Counted from the first letter of the stretch, positions 46,069 to 55,358 are shown. The stretch: DNA of 64,000 nt from Dyadobacter luticola (GCF_005860805.1 NZ_VCEJ01000005.1:62001-126000); one strand, 5' to 3'. Notes: generated by a model from the sequence alone, not told the origin. Numbers and translations are program-made.

Positions 46069-46106
46069 GGCCGGATTCTGCTTGTCAGTTTCCGGCCTTT
46101 TCTTTT
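46069..46106 (+). terminator. Terminator of the DUF4142 gene
   Basis: GGCCGGA (46069-46075) and TCCGGCC (46091-46097) form a stem followed by TTTTCTTTT. It lies 32 bases past the DUF4142 stop. Confidence 0.82.
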
Positions 46107-46203
46107 AAATACATCTCCGCTATCTTCACAAGTTATCGTCCCAAATGCTTGCTTAATAGTTTTCGATAAGTTTATTTTGTCTACCAATTTAATAGAGTAT
46201 TGT

Positions 46204-47772
46204 ATGGATGCCTTTTTTACCAAAACCTTATCCTGGAAGCGCATCGGCTTTTTGAGCCTTGCAATCACCCTTTTTTCAATCTGCTCTTTTGGACAAAACA
46301 CCCAGCGTCCCAACATTATTTTTATTTTTTCGGATGATCATGCCTACCAGGGGATCGGGGCGTACGGTAATAAAATTGTAAAAACACCCAACATTGACCG
46401 CATAGCCAGAGAAGGCGCACTTTTAACCAATAACCTGGTAACCAATTCCATCTGCGGACCAAGCCGCGCTACATTACTGACTGGAAAATATAGCCACCTC
46501 AACGGATACAAACGCAACGATAATACCCGGTTCGATACCAGCCAGACTTTGCTTTCGGAAACATTACGAAAGAATGGTTACCAAACAGCGTGGATCGGAA
46601 AAATGCATTTAAACAGTCTCCCGGCCGGTTTCGATTACTGGAATGTGCTGCCAGGTCAGGGAAATTATTATAATCCGGATTTTATCGGTCAGCCCAATGA
46701 TACCACGCGGCATACCGGCTATGTTTCCGATTTGATCACAAAATTTTCCACCGAGTGGCTTGCAAAAAGGGACGATTCCAAACCTTTTTTCCTGATTGTC
46801 GGACATAAAGCAACCCACCGCGAGTGGCTGCCGGACTTGCAGGATTTGGGTGCTTATGATAATGTTACTTTTCTTCTGCCTTCCAATTTTTATGATGATT
46901 ACAAAGGCAGGGCTGCGGCGAAAGACCAGGATATGACCATCAATAAAACCATGCGCCTGAAAGAAGACCTTAAAGTGGATGTCGATTATGAAAAAGACTG
47001 GACTTACAGGCGGCTCAATCCGGAGCAGAAAAAGGTTTTCAAAGGTTATTATGATAAAATTTCAAAAGAATACCACGATAGAAAGCTGACCGGAAAGGCA
47101 CTGATTGAGTGGAAATACCAGCGCTATCTCCGCGATTATTTTTCGGTGGCCAACTCGCTGGACAGGAACATTGGTAAGCTGCTGGATTATCTGGACAAAA
47201 GTGGTTTGGCAAAGAATACCGTCGTGATTTACGCTTCCGACCAGGGATTTTATCTGGGAGAGCACGGCTGGTTCGACAAACGTTTTATCTATGAGGAATC
47301 CCTGAAAACGCCTTTTGTGATCCGGTATCCGGGCGTGATCAAGCCGGGTTCGAAAGTATCCGACCTGATCCTGAACATTGACTGGGCGCCGACGGTCCTC
47401 AACATTGCCGGAGTAAAAACGCCGGCCGATATGCAGGGAAAATCGTTTTTGCCTTTGTTAAAATCTGATCGGGTTGCGCAGGTTCCGTGGCGCAAAGAAG
47501 CCTACTATCATTATTACGAATTTCCGGAGCCGCACCACGTTTACCCTCATTTCGGGCTGAGGACCAGCCGGTATAAGCTGGCGTATTTCTATGGCGGCGC
47601 GGATTCGTGGGAGTTATTTGACCTGCAAAAAGACCCGACGGAAGTTTCGAACATTTATGGAACAAAAGGTACCGAGCGCATTACAGCAGACCTGAAAGCA
47701 AAGCTGAAAGTGCTGATGACGGAGTACAAGGACGACGAGGCGTTGAAAATCCTGGCCACGGCAAAAAATTAA
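46204..47772 (+). CDS. Cys-type sulfatase, exported
   Basis: A type I sulfatase that hydrolyses sulfate esters, probably on a carbohydrate. From the ATG at 46204 the protein is 522 residues with a signal peptide (GFLSLAITLFSICSFGQ). The alkaline-phosphatase-fold metal site is seen in NIIFIFSDDHAYQ, and the formylglycine site is Cys84 in SICGPSRATLLTGKYSH (C-x-P-S-R). Later motifs include WIGKMHLN, GHKATHREW, IYASDQGFYLGEHGWFDKRF with the metal and catalytic residues, and a C-terminal sub-domain. An upstream TTG at 46177 is less likely. A formylglycine-generating enzyme lies two genes downstream in the same direction. Confidence 0.93.
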   Translation: MDAFFTKTLSWKRIGFLSLAITLFSICSFGQNTQRPNIIFIFSDDHAYQGIGAYGNKIVKTPNIDRIAREGALLTNNLVTNSICGPSRATLLTGKYSHLNGYKRNDNTRFDTSQTLLSETLRKNGYQTAWIGKMHLNSLPAGFDYWNVLPGQGNYYNPDFIGQPNDTTRHTGYVSDLITKFSTEWLAKRDDSKPFFLIVGHKATHREWLPDLQDLGAYDNVTFLLPSNFYDDYKGRAAAKDQDMTINKTMRLKEDLKVDVDYEKDWTYRRLNPEQKKVFKGYYDKISKEYHDRKLTGKALIEWKYQRYLRDYFSVANSLDRNIGKLLDYLDKSGLAKNTVVIYASDQGFYLGEHGWFDKRFIYEESLKTPFVIRYPGVIKPGSKVSDLILNIDWAPTVLNIAGVKTPADMQGKSFLPLLKSDRVAQVPWRKEAYYHYYEFPEPHHVYPHFGLRTSRYKLAYFYGGADSWELFDLQKDPTEVSNIYGTKGTERITADLKAKLKVLMTEYKDDEALKILATAKN

Positions 47773-47775
47773 ACG

Positions 47776-49215
47776 GTGCAAAAAACAGCATACGACGCAG
47801 TAGTGATCGGCTCGGGCCCAAACGGGCTGGCGGCGGGCATTACCTTGCAGCGTGCCGGATTTACTGTTTTGATCGTGGAGGCAAAACTGACAGTCGGTGG
47901 AGGAATGCGCTCGCAGGAGCTGACATGGCCTGGATATGTGCACGACGTTTGTTCGGCGGTGCATCCGATGGCGCTGCTTTCGCCATTTTTCAAGTCGCTG
48001 CCTTTGAAGGATTTTGGGCTGGAATTTATTGATCCAAAGTGGGCAGCCGCGCATCCTTTTGATGATGGCAGTGCAGCTATTTTGGAACAATCGCTGGAAG
48101 GTACAGCCGACAGACTGGGACGCGATGGATCGGCTTACCGAAATTTCATGGAGCCGCTGCTGGAAGATATTCCGGATTTGCTGCCAGAATTATTAGGTCC
48201 ATTTCACTGGCCGAAAAAGCCAATCGCGATGGCGAAGTTTGGCATAAAAGCATTGCCCTCTGCGAAACACACGGCTAAAAATTTTAAAACAAAAGAAGCA
48301 AGAGGACTCTGGGCCGCAATGGCCGCGCATAGCATTCAGCCGCTGCAAAATGTAGCAACCTCTGCATTTGGGATCATGTTGATGGCGGCGGCACATTTAA
48401 ACAACTGGCCCATTCCAAAAGGTGGGAGCCAGTCGATTGCTGATGCGCTGACAGCTTATTTCAAATCATTGGGCGGCGAAATACAAACCGGTTTTGAAGT
48501 GAAAACATTAACCCAGCTGCCTGCTGCGAAGGTAATCCTGGCCGACATTACGCCGCGGCAGCTGATCAAAATTGCTGGCGATACATTGAGCGCATCTTAC
48601 CGGGCAAAGCTGGAAAAATACCGGTACGGGCCGGGTGTCTTTAAGATTGACTGGGCTCTGGACGATATGATCCCGTTTTCAGCCGCGGAATGTAGGCAGG
48701 CCGGGACGATACATTTGGGGAATACATTGGAGGAAATCGCGCACTACGAAAAATGTATTGCAGCCGGCAAAGAAGCCGACCGCCCTTTTGTCTTGCTCAC
48801 CCAACCCAGTGTTTTTGACTGTACCCGCGCTCCCGGGTTAAGGCATACAGCCTGGGCGTACTGCCACATACCGCACGGTTCGACGCGGGATATGACCGCG
48901 GCGATCGAAAATCAGGTGGAGCGGTTTGCGCCGGGGTTTAAGAATTTGATTAAAGCAAAACACACATTCAATTCTGCTGAAATGGAGGCCTATAATCCGA
49001 ATTACATTGGCGGCGACATTAATGGTGGGATCCAGGATATTTTCCAGTTGTATACCCGGCCGGTTTTGAGCGTATCGCCTTACCGGACTTCGGCCAGGAA
49101 CATTTACCTCTGTTCGTCCTCGACACCTCCCGGCGGTGGAGTACACGGAATGTGCGGCTACAACGCCGCACGGCAGGTTTTAAAGGATGTTTTCAACGTA
49201 AAGTCACAAGCATAG
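47776..49215 (+). CDS. CrtI/COG1233-type FAD-dependent oxidoreductase
   Basis: A flavin amine-oxidase/phytoene-desaturase-like enzyme of 479 residues. The GTG start lies three bases after the sulfatase stop. The dinucleotide fold is clear: YDAVVIGSGPNGLAAGITLQRAGF followed by VLIVEAKLTVGGGMRSQE. The C-terminal FAD segment is SSTPPGGGVHGMCGYNAA. The substrate is unknown: members of this COG1233 group include carotenoid and retinoid oxidoreductases, but no carotenoid genes lie here. Its place between the sulfatase and the FGE-like gene implies a joint transcript, though not necessarily a joint pathway. Confidence 0.9.
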   Translation: MQKTAYDAVVIGSGPNGLAAGITLQRAGFTVLIVEAKLTVGGGMRSQELTWPGYVHDVCSAVHPMALLSPFFKSLPLKDFGLEFIDPKWAAAHPFDDGSAAILEQSLEGTADRLGRDGSAYRNFMEPLLEDIPDLLPELLGPFHWPKKPIAMAKFGIKALPSAKHTAKNFKTKEARGLWAAMAAHSIQPLQNVATSAFGIMLMAAAHLNNWPIPKGGSQSIADALTAYFKSLGGEIQTGFEVKTLTQLPAAKVILADITPRQLIKIAGDTLSASYRAKLEKYRYGPGVFKIDWALDDMIPFSAAECRQAGTIHLGNTLEEIAHYEKCIAAGKEADRPFVLLTQPSVFDCTRAPGLRHTAWAYCHIPHGSTRDMTAAIENQVERFAPGFKNLIKAKHTFNSAEMEAYNPNYIGGDINGGIQDIFQLYTRPVLSVSPYRTSARNIYLCSSSTPPGGGVHGMCGYNAARQVLKDVFNVKSQA

Positions 49216-49234
49216 CATCATTAATAATTGATAT

Positions 49235-50326
49235 ATGAAGGTTTTGGTGAAAGAATTTTCAGTTTTATGTTTTTTAGGCCTAATCGCGCTGGCGTCACTC
49301 AGCTGCGAGAAAAAGCAGACGGCGGAAGAAAAGAGAAAGGCGGACAGTCTCGCGCATTGCATCGCAGATGGGATGCCGTCGAGGGCTTCGGCGATCCGGA
49401 ATGCCAGTAATGTGACGGCTGGAAAGGGAGATACAACCGGGATGGTTTGGATTAATGGCGGTAAATTTCTGATGGGCGCCGATGAATTCCCAGATTCCCG
49501 GCCCATGCACGAAGTTTCGGTAGACGGTTTTTATATGGATAAAACCGAAGTGACCAATGCTGAATTTGCGGCATTTGTAAAAGCAACCAACTACAAAACC
49601 GTCGCCGAGCGCCCGCTCAATCCTGCTGATTATCCCGGCGTACCTGCCGACAAACTGGTACCCGGCTCGGCGGTTTTCACACCAACCCCGACGCGCGTTT
49701 CTTTGGATAACCCGTTACAATGGTGGAATTACGTGCCGGGCGCCAACTGGGCGCATCCGGAAGGTCCTTCGAGCTCGACCAAGGGCCGTGAGAATTATCC
49801 TGTCGTACATATTTCATACGAAGATGCCGCCGCCTACGCCAAGTGGGCCGGAAAAAGATTGCCGACCGAGGCTGAGTGGGAATTTGCAGCCCAGGGCGGC
49901 CGCGGAAACCATACTTACTATTGGGGCGACGAATTGAAACCCGGAAACAAGTGGGTAGCCAACATTTACCAGGGCAGTTTTCCAGATAAAAACACCAAGG
50001 AAGACGGCTTCCTGGCCACCGCCCCTGTAAAAACTTTTCCTGCAAATCCTTATGGAATTTATGACTTGGACGGTAATGTATGGGAATGGTGTGAAGACCT
50101 TTACCGTCCCGACTATTACGCAAAAAGTGAAAAAAGTAACCCCCAAGGCCCCTCCGACAGCTACGATCCCGACGAACCCGGCGCAGTAAAACGCGTCCAG
50201 CGCGGCGGCTCATTTTTATGCAGCGACGATTATTGCATTCGTTACAAGGCGGGAAGTCGGGGAAAAGGGGAAGTTACGAGCGGGAGTAATAATTTGGGTT
50301 TTCGGTGCGTGATGGCGAAGAAGTGA
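49235..50326 (+). CDS. Formylglycine-generating enzyme-like lipoprotein (SUMF1 family)
   Basis: A 363-residue SUMF1/FGE-fold protein. The signal peptide has a lipobox at Cys24 (LASLSC), so it is predicted to be membrane-anchored outside the cytoplasm. The FGE fold is seen in GMVWINGGKFLMGADE, FYMDKTEVTNAEFAAFV, HISYEDAAAYAKWAGKRLPTEAEWEFAAQGG and YDLDGNVWEWCEDLY. Both catalytic cysteines are kept: Cys329 and Cys334 in GGSFLCSDDYCIRY match Cys336/Cys341 of human FGE (spacing C-x4-C). Many bacterial SUMF1-fold proteins lack them. With the Cys-type sulfatase two genes upstream, the likely job is to oxidise its active-site cysteine to formylglycine. Confidence 0.9.
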   Translation: MKVLVKEFSVLCFLGLIALASLSCEKKQTAEEKRKADSLAHCIADGMPSRASAIRNASNVTAGKGDTTGMVWINGGKFLMGADEFPDSRPMHEVSVDGFYMDKTEVTNAEFAAFVKATNYKTVAERPLNPADYPGVPADKLVPGSAVFTPTPTRVSLDNPLQWWNYVPGANWAHPEGPSSSTKGRENYPVVHISYEDAAAYAKWAGKRLPTEAEWEFAAQGGRGNHTYYWGDELKPGNKWVANIYQGSFPDKNTKEDGFLATAPVKTFPANPYGIYDLDGNVWEWCEDLYRPDYYAKSEKSNPQGPSDSYDPDEPGAVKRVQRGGSFLCSDDYCIRYKAGSRGKGEVTSGSNNLGFRCVMAKK

Positions 50327-50332
50327 AATCAA

Positions 50333-50812
50333 TTACAATTCTAGACTGACATTGAATTGAACTTTGGTATCATCCGAAATTTTCGGGATCACCGCATAGT
50401 AATAAGCTGTGCCGGTCACGGTCGCCGAACCGGATTTGAGTTTAACACGATATTCAATCATTTTCTTGCCGCAGTCGCTTGTTACTTCCTGGCTGACCAC
50501 AAAAGGTTGTTGGCCATTATATCTTCTTCCGACCAGAAGCGTTTTGGAATCAAAGTCGATTTGAGGTGAGTTGCCAAAGCTTGTCGGGTCAAGATAGGAG
50601 TCAAATTCAATTTGAGATTGAATGACTGCCGATCGTTCCTTCATCTTTTCAGGGGCATCATCTTTAAACCTGAAAGTTTTATTAAAACCGCCGGTTTCGG
50701 AGTAGGGTATGATGCCGTCAGTACATGTAATTACGTAGGGTTCGGGCTCCTTACAATGCATTATTATTAAAGTGATAAGTGCGGTGCTCAGTAGTTTCTT
50801 GAAAACTTTCAT
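50333..50812 (-). CDS. Small lipoprotein, unknown function
   Basis: A 159-residue predicted lipoprotein with signal MKVFKKLLSTALITLIIMHC and lipobox-like IMHC at the end. The mature part is polar and beta-rich (SQIEFDSYLDPTSFG, SKTLLVGRRYNGQQ, KMIEYRVKLKSGSATVTGTAYYYAVI). It has three cysteines, one of them the lipidated one, so a disulfide (TCTDG with SDCGKK) is possible. I do not recognise a family. It is convergent with the FGE-like gene, six bases away. Confidence 0.75.
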   Translation of the reverse strand: MKVFKKLLSTALITLIIMHCKEPEPYVITCTDGIIPYSETGGFNKTFRFKDDAPEKMKERSAVIQSQIEFDSYLDPTSFGNSPQIDFDSKTLLVGRRYNGQQPFVVSQEVTSDCGKKMIEYRVKLKSGSATVTGTAYYYAVIPKISDDTKVQFNVSLEL

Positions 50813-50993
50813 AAATACCGAAGTTGAGAGGTGATTATTTTTTTGTTAAACGTGAAAGTCACCGATTATCGATAAACCGCTGAGCAGAAGTGAAAAACAT
50901 TCTTTAAAAGTTTAATCTACTAACTTAGTAGGATAATTAAATGCCGGTTAATATCTTTATTCTTGCAATTCAGCATCAACAATTTTTAATCGT

Positions 50994-51563
50994 ATGAGTA
51001 CGCATTTTCTGACTGTTCCGGGGCTGGCGAGTTCTGGGCCGATGCACTGGCAGACGATCTGGGAAGAGCAATATCCGCACATTTTCAGCAGGGTGATGCA
51101 GGATAATTGGGACTGGCCGGTGAAAACGGATTGGGTGACGCAGCTGCAAAAACAAATCAGTGAACTTACACAGCCGACGATCCTGGTGGCGCATAGTCTG
51201 GGCTGCATTACCGTGGCACATTGGGCGCAGGAACATCATTCGGATCTGATCCAAGGTGCATTACTGGTTGCGCCGGCGGATGCGGAACTTTCCAAGCGGC
51301 TTAATTTTGTGGTGGGTTTCAAACCGATCCCCGTGAAGCCGATTTCCTTTAAAACCATCGTCGTAGCGAGTACCAATGATATTTATGCCACCATCAGCCG
51401 GTCGAAACATTTCGCCGAAACCTGGGGCAGTGAATTTATTAATGTTGGCAAAAAAGGCCATATCAACGCAGTTTCCGGACTTGGCGACTGGACGGAGGGG
51501 AAAGAGATATTGGAAAAGCTAGGGAATTACAAATTGCTCGCAGAAGAGGCAACGAGATCCTGA
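50994..51563 (+). CDS. RBBP9/YdeN-family alpha/beta hydrolase
   Basis: A small serine hydrolase of 189 residues. The opening FLTVPGLASSGPMHWQTIWE with a WPV-containing segment is typical of the RBBP9/YdeN family. The nucleophile serine lies in VAHSLGCITVAHW, the acid is likely in VVASTNDIYAT, and the histidine in GKKGHINAVSGLGDW. Natural substrates of the family are not known. A 15-base palindrome CTACTAACTTAGTAG at 50917-50931 lies upstream and might be an operator, though it could be chance. Confidence 0.9.
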   Translation: MSTHFLTVPGLASSGPMHWQTIWEEQYPHIFSRVMQDNWDWPVKTDWVTQLQKQISELTQPTILVAHSLGCITVAHWAQEHHSDLIQGALLVAPADAELSKRLNFVVGFKPIPVKPISFKTIVVASTNDIYATISRSKHFAETWGSEFINVGKKGHINAVSGLGDWTEGKEILEKLGNYKLLAEEATRS

Positions 51564-51645
51564 AAAAACACGTATTAACGTTTGTTGTGATTTATTATTA
51601 AACTATCTCTTTATATTTCTAAAAATTCTTTCTACACTTTAAACA

Positions 51646-52263
51646 ATGAAAATGATCATGAAGAAAATGTTTGTATTCGTAGTAGCTGGCTTGTTGATGA
51701 ATGCTGCTGCTATCGCGGGCGGTCCTGGCAAGGTAAAAGACAAATCGCTGGCGGTTGATACAAAAAGCAGCACCATCACCTGGGGCGCCAAAAAAGTAAC
51801 CGGAACACACGCCGGAACAGTACCGGTAGAAAGCGGAACATTGATCGTTGACGGGGATAAATTGAAAGGCGGAAGTTTTACAGCTGATGTTAAATCACTG
51901 GTTGTGACGGATGTTACAGATAAAGAAATGAATGGTAAGCTGACAGGTCACCTTAAAAGCGATGACTTTTTCTCGGTTGAAAAACACCCACAAGCGAAAC
52001 TGGTGATCTCTTCGGTAACTCCAAAAGGTGGCGATGCTTACGACGTGACCGGCAAGCTGACGATTAAAGGAATTACCCAGGAAGTGAAGTTTCCTGCAAC
52101 GGTAAAATCGGACGCAAGCAAAGTGACGGCTACTGCGAAAGTAACTGTGGACCGTACCAAATATGACATTAAATTCCGCTCGACCAACTTCTTCGAAAAC
52201 TTGGGCGACAAAGCGATTGACAACGATTTTACTTTGGATGTGAACCTGGTTGCTAACAAATAA
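51646..52263 (+). CDS. YceI family periplasmic protein
   Basis: A 205-residue lipocalin-like protein of the YceI family, which binds long polyisoprenoid or lipid ligands in the periplasm. A signal peptide is present (MKKMFVFVVAGLLMNAAAIAG). The beta-barrel shows AVDTKSSTITWGAKKVTGTHAG, KLKGGSFTADVKSLVV, MNGKLTGHLKSDDFFSVEKHPQAK (a family hallmark) and IKFRSTNFFENLGDKAIDNDF. It is probably monocistronic and followed by a strong terminator. Confidence 0.93.
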   Translation: MKMIMKKMFVFVVAGLLMNAAAIAGGPGKVKDKSLAVDTKSSTITWGAKKVTGTHAGTVPVESGTLIVDGDKLKGGSFTADVKSLVVTDVTDKEMNGKLTGHLKSDDFFSVEKHPQAKLVISSVTPKGGDAYDVTGKLTIKGITQEVKFPATVKSDASKVTATAKVTVDRTKYDIKFRSTNFFENLGDKAIDNDFTLDVNLVANK

Positions 52264-52287
52264 TCCAGGAATCACTGCTATTTTTTG

Positions 52288-52319
52288 ATCCGGTCTGAAT
52301 GTTCAGACCGGATTTTTTT
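52288..52319 (+). terminator. Terminator of the YceI gene
   Basis: ATCCGGTCTGA and TCAGACCGGAT flank a four-base loop, followed by seven T. It sits 25 bases past the YceI stop, and marks the left boundary of the sugar gene run. Confidence 0.9.
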
Positions 52320-52364
52320 GTGCCTATATTTGGAAAAACCTATTCGATAACTCAAAATATATCT

Positions 52365-53510
52365 ATGAAAAATTTTATTGCGCGGGTGCTGCTCGCTGCC
52401 ACGCTATTTTTTCCCGAGGCCTTTTCCCAAACCGAAAACAAGCTTCCCGACTGGACTTTTGGCGGTTTTAAACGTCCGACAGGCGTAAACCCGGTGATCT
52501 CGCCAGACACTACTTCCAGCTTTTTTTGTCCGATGAACAAGAGAAAGATCGACTGGGAATCCAATGATACATTCAACCCGGCGGCTACGATTAAAAACGG
52601 AAAGATCGTTGTGCTTTATCGGGCAGAAGATAAAGCCGGGAAAGCGATCGGGAAACGTACTTCGCGGCTGGGATATGCTGAAAGTGAGGATGGTATCACA
52701 TTCAAGAGACGCAAAGAGCCGGTTTTGTTTCCAGCCGAAGATGGCCAGAAAGCCAACGAGTGGCCGGGTGGCTGCGAAGACCCGCGCGTGGCAGTGACCG
52801 AAGATGGTTTATATGTTATTTTTTATACCCAGTGGAACCAGGATAAAGCACGGATCGGCGTGGCTACTTCGCGGGACCTTATTAAATGGGAAAAACATGG
52901 ACCTGCATTTGCGAAAGCTTATGGTGGAAAATTCAACCAGATCTGGACAAAATCAGCGTCGATTTTGACGAAACTGGTGGGCGATAAGCAGGTGATTGCC
53001 AAGGTTAATGGTAAGTACTGGCTGTATTTTGGTGAAAACAATGTGAATGTGGCTACTTCGACAGACCTCACAAACTGGGAGCCGGTAGTTGACAAAAACC
53101 AGGACATTGTCAATCTGATCTCGCCGCGAAAAGGCTTTTTCGATAGTAACCTCACCGAATGCGGCCCTCCTGCAATATTGACCGACAAGGGAATTGTGCT
53201 GCTTTATAATGGTAAGAACGACAAAGGCGAAGACGGGGACAAACGTTTTACACCCAACAGCTACTGCGCCGGACAAGTACTTTTTGACAAAAACGATCCG
53301 ACCAAAGTCCTGGCCCGGCTTGACGTACCGTTTTTCCGCCCGATGGAATCCTTCGAAAAAAGCGGCCAGTATGTAGCAGGGACTGTTTTTATTGAAGGAA
53401 TGGTATATTTCAAAAAGAAGTGGCTGCTGTATTATGGCTGCGCAGATTCGCGGGTTGGCGTAGCGGTTTATGATCCAAAGCAAAAAACTTCCGGTGATCC
53501 GTTGCCGTAG
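52365..53510 (+). CDS. GH130-like glycosidase or phosphorylase, exported
   Basis: A five-bladed beta-propeller enzyme of the GH130 type, whose members are mannoside phosphorylases or hydrolases. The start at 52365 (MKNFIARVLLAATLFFPEAFSQ) gives a signal peptide; the longer frame from 52299 would begin inside the preceding terminator. Family segments are NPAATIKNGKIVVLYRAED, WPGGCEDPRVAVTEDGLYVI with the EDPR motif, TSRDLIKWEKHGP, GPPAILTDKGIVLLYNG and WLLYYGCADSRVGVAVYD. The export signal favours a hydrolase over a cytosolic phosphorylase, but this is inference. It heads the plus-strand run of sugar genes. Confidence 0.85.
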   Translation: MKNFIARVLLAATLFFPEAFSQTENKLPDWTFGGFKRPTGVNPVISPDTTSSFFCPMNKRKIDWESNDTFNPAATIKNGKIVVLYRAEDKAGKAIGKRTSRLGYAESEDGITFKRRKEPVLFPAEDGQKANEWPGGCEDPRVAVTEDGLYVIFYTQWNQDKARIGVATSRDLIKWEKHGPAFAKAYGGKFNQIWTKSASILTKLVGDKQVIAKVNGKYWLYFGENNVNVATSTDLTNWEPVVDKNQDIVNLISPRKGFFDSNLTECGPPAILTDKGIVLLYNGKNDKGEDGDKRFTPNSYCAGQVLFDKNDPTKVLARLDVPFFRPMESFEKSGQYVAGTVFIEGMVYFKKKWLLYYGCADSRVGVAVYDPKQKTSGDPLP

Positions 53511-53658
53511 CAGGTTAGTACAGGATAGTCGCGCGGATATTTTTAGGAATTTTTGGATATTATTTTCTGCTTTTTTAAGAGTATTAAGCCGGAAAAAAGC
53601 CCTTGTGGTAAGGGTAACATGTACCTCGTAAGTCACTAAACCAATAACCAAAAATACA

Positions 53659-54426
53659 ATGAATTCCAGATTCATCAAGGCCGGATTTGTCCTGGCCGCC
53701 ATGCTGACATTAGGCACCCGGATCGACAGTATCGCTCAAAAATCAGAAAAAGGTTTTGTGTCCATTTTCGACGGCAAGACATTAAAAGGCTGGGACGGCG
53801 ACCCCAAATATTGGCGCGTTGAAAATGGAAATCTGGTAGGCGAGATCACCCCGGAAACCTTATTAAAAACCAATTCTTTTATCATCTGGAAAGGCGGCGA
53901 GCCAGCGGACTTTGAATTAAAAGGTTCATTTAAAATCGCCAAAGACGGAAATTCTGGCATTAATTACCGTAGCGAGCAGCTTACCGATGTTCCTTTTGCA
54001 TTGAAAGGCTACCAGGCCGATATTGACGGAAAAGTAAACTACACCGGGCAAAACTACGAAGAGCGCAAAAGAACCACCTTGGCTTACCGCGGCCAGAAAA
54101 CGGTCATCAAACCATACACTGGCGAAAAAACACCCGAGGCACTTCGTGCAGGCATTAAAGCCAATGCATGGACCGGCTTTGAAGTGGTAGGCTCCCTCGG
54201 CAGCTCCGATTCTTTGAAAACCCTGATCAAGAGTGAGGATTGGAATACTTTCCACCTGGTTATCAAGGGAAATCATCTTCAACATTATATCAATGACGTC
54301 CTGATGAGCGATGTTACCGACAATGACACGGTAAATGGCGCTAAAAAAGGCCTTTTAGGTGTACAGGTCCACGTGGGCCCGCCTATGAAGGTGGAATACA
54401 AGGACCTGCGCATCAAGCAACTTTGA
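53659..54426 (+). CDS. DUF1080 protein (3-keto-disaccharide hydrolase-like), exported
   Basis: A 255-residue secreted protein of the DUF1080 family, a concanavalin-like beta-sandwich now linked to hydrolysis of 3-keto glycosides. The signal peptide is SRFIKAGFVLAAMLTLGTRI. The family opening FVSIFDGKTLKGWDGDPKYW, the central VENGNLVGEITPE, SFKIAKDGNSGINYRSEQ and the end GLLGVQVHVGPPMKVEYKDLRIKQL are all present. It is the second gene of the sugar run, with an epimerase gene starting 56 bases downstream. The 150 bases upstream may hold a promoter; I could not define one. Confidence 0.9.
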   Translation: MNSRFIKAGFVLAAMLTLGTRIDSIAQKSEKGFVSIFDGKTLKGWDGDPKYWRVENGNLVGEITPETLLKTNSFIIWKGGEPADFELKGSFKIAKDGNSGINYRSEQLTDVPFALKGYQADIDGKVNYTGQNYEERKRTTLAYRGQKTVIKPYTGEKTPEALRAGIKANAWTGFEVVGSLGSSDSLKTLIKSEDWNTFHLVIKGNHLQHYINDVLMSDVTDNDTVNGAKKGLLGVQVHVGPPMKVEYKDLRIKQL

Positions 54427-54482
54427 GTTTTCTGAGAAAAGCTAATTGGTAATCGCCGGCAGCTTTTTAAAAACCAGCAATA

Positions 54483-55334
54483 ATGAATAAAATTGGATTT
54501 AATGTGCTTGCCTGGACGGCAGCGGTTTCGGACGATTTGTTTCCGGTGATCGAAAGGTTGAAAGGGATTGGTTATGACGGTGTTGAGTTTTACCTCGGCC
54601 CGCAGGAGTCCGCCACTTATCAGCGGATGGGAGATTTTACCAAAGACCTCGGCCTGGAAACGACCGCGGTAATGACACTGGGAAACGATGATAATCCGAT
54701 CAGCGAGTCGGTGGACGTGCGCCAGAAGGCTTTGGATAAAATCAAATGGGCAGTGGACCGTGCGCACGAACTGAATGCGAAGATTATCTGCGGACCATTT
54801 CACTCGGGACATACCATTTTTGTAAACCGCCCAGCTGAGGATCAGGAATATGCGCTGGCGGGCGAGGTACTCAGCGCCGCTGGTGACTATGCCGCGCAAG
54901 CCAACATCACTTTCGCGATGGAAGCGCTAAACCGTTTTGAATGCTACCTCTGCAATACGATGGAGCAGCTTTTGAAATTGGTAAAGGCAGCCAATCACCC
55001 GAATGTGCGGGCGATGTTTGATACCCATCATTCCAACATCGAAGAAAAAAGTTACGGAGCTGCGCTTCAAACGATTGCGCCGGTTTTAGCCCACGTACAC
55101 ATCAGCGAAAACGACCGCGGTACCCCGGGAACCGGACAGGTAAAGTGGGATGATGCATTTGCGGGACTTGCGGCGATCAATTACCAGGGCTGGCTGACGA
55201 TAGAGGCTTTTTCAAGAAATGATCCGGGTTTTGCGAACGCGATCGGTGTTTGGCGGGAGTTTAACGAACCGTGGGACATTGCTGAAAACGGCTACAAATT
55301 CATCCGCGAAATGAGCATGAAACACGGTCTTTGA
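54483..55334 (+). CDS. TIM-barrel sugar isomerase, tagatose/allulose 3-epimerase-like
   Basis: A 283-residue cytosolic TIM-barrel enzyme of the xylose-isomerase-like superfamily. Segments match the D-tagatose/D-allulose 3-epimerase branch: the metal and catalytic glutamate region FAMEALNRFECYLCNT, the metal aspartate in AMFDTHHSNIEEKSYG, the metal histidine in AHVHISENDRGTPGTG, and the final glutamate in WLTIEAFSR. It probably epimerises an unphosphorylated ketose, with a divalent metal. It stands between the DUF1080 and ThuA genes, with spacing of about 25 bases to the latter. Confidence 0.88.
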   Translation: MNKIGFNVLAWTAAVSDDLFPVIERLKGIGYDGVEFYLGPQESATYQRMGDFTKDLGLETTAVMTLGNDDNPISESVDVRQKALDKIKWAVDRAHELNAKIICGPFHSGHTIFVNRPAEDQEYALAGEVLSAAGDYAAQANITFAMEALNRFECYLCNTMEQLLKLVKAANHPNVRAMFDTHHSNIEEKSYGAALQTIAPVLAHVHISENDRGTPGTGQVKWDDAFAGLAAINYQGWLTIEAFSRNDPGFANAIGVWREFNEPWDIAENGYKFIREMSMKHGL

Positions 55335-55358
55335 TCCAAACAAAAACATTCCTGAACC

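Noticed and set aside
52299-52364. N-terminal extension of the GH130-like protein
   Set aside because: It starts inside the terminator hairpin of the YceI gene and would place 22 residues before a good signal peptide.
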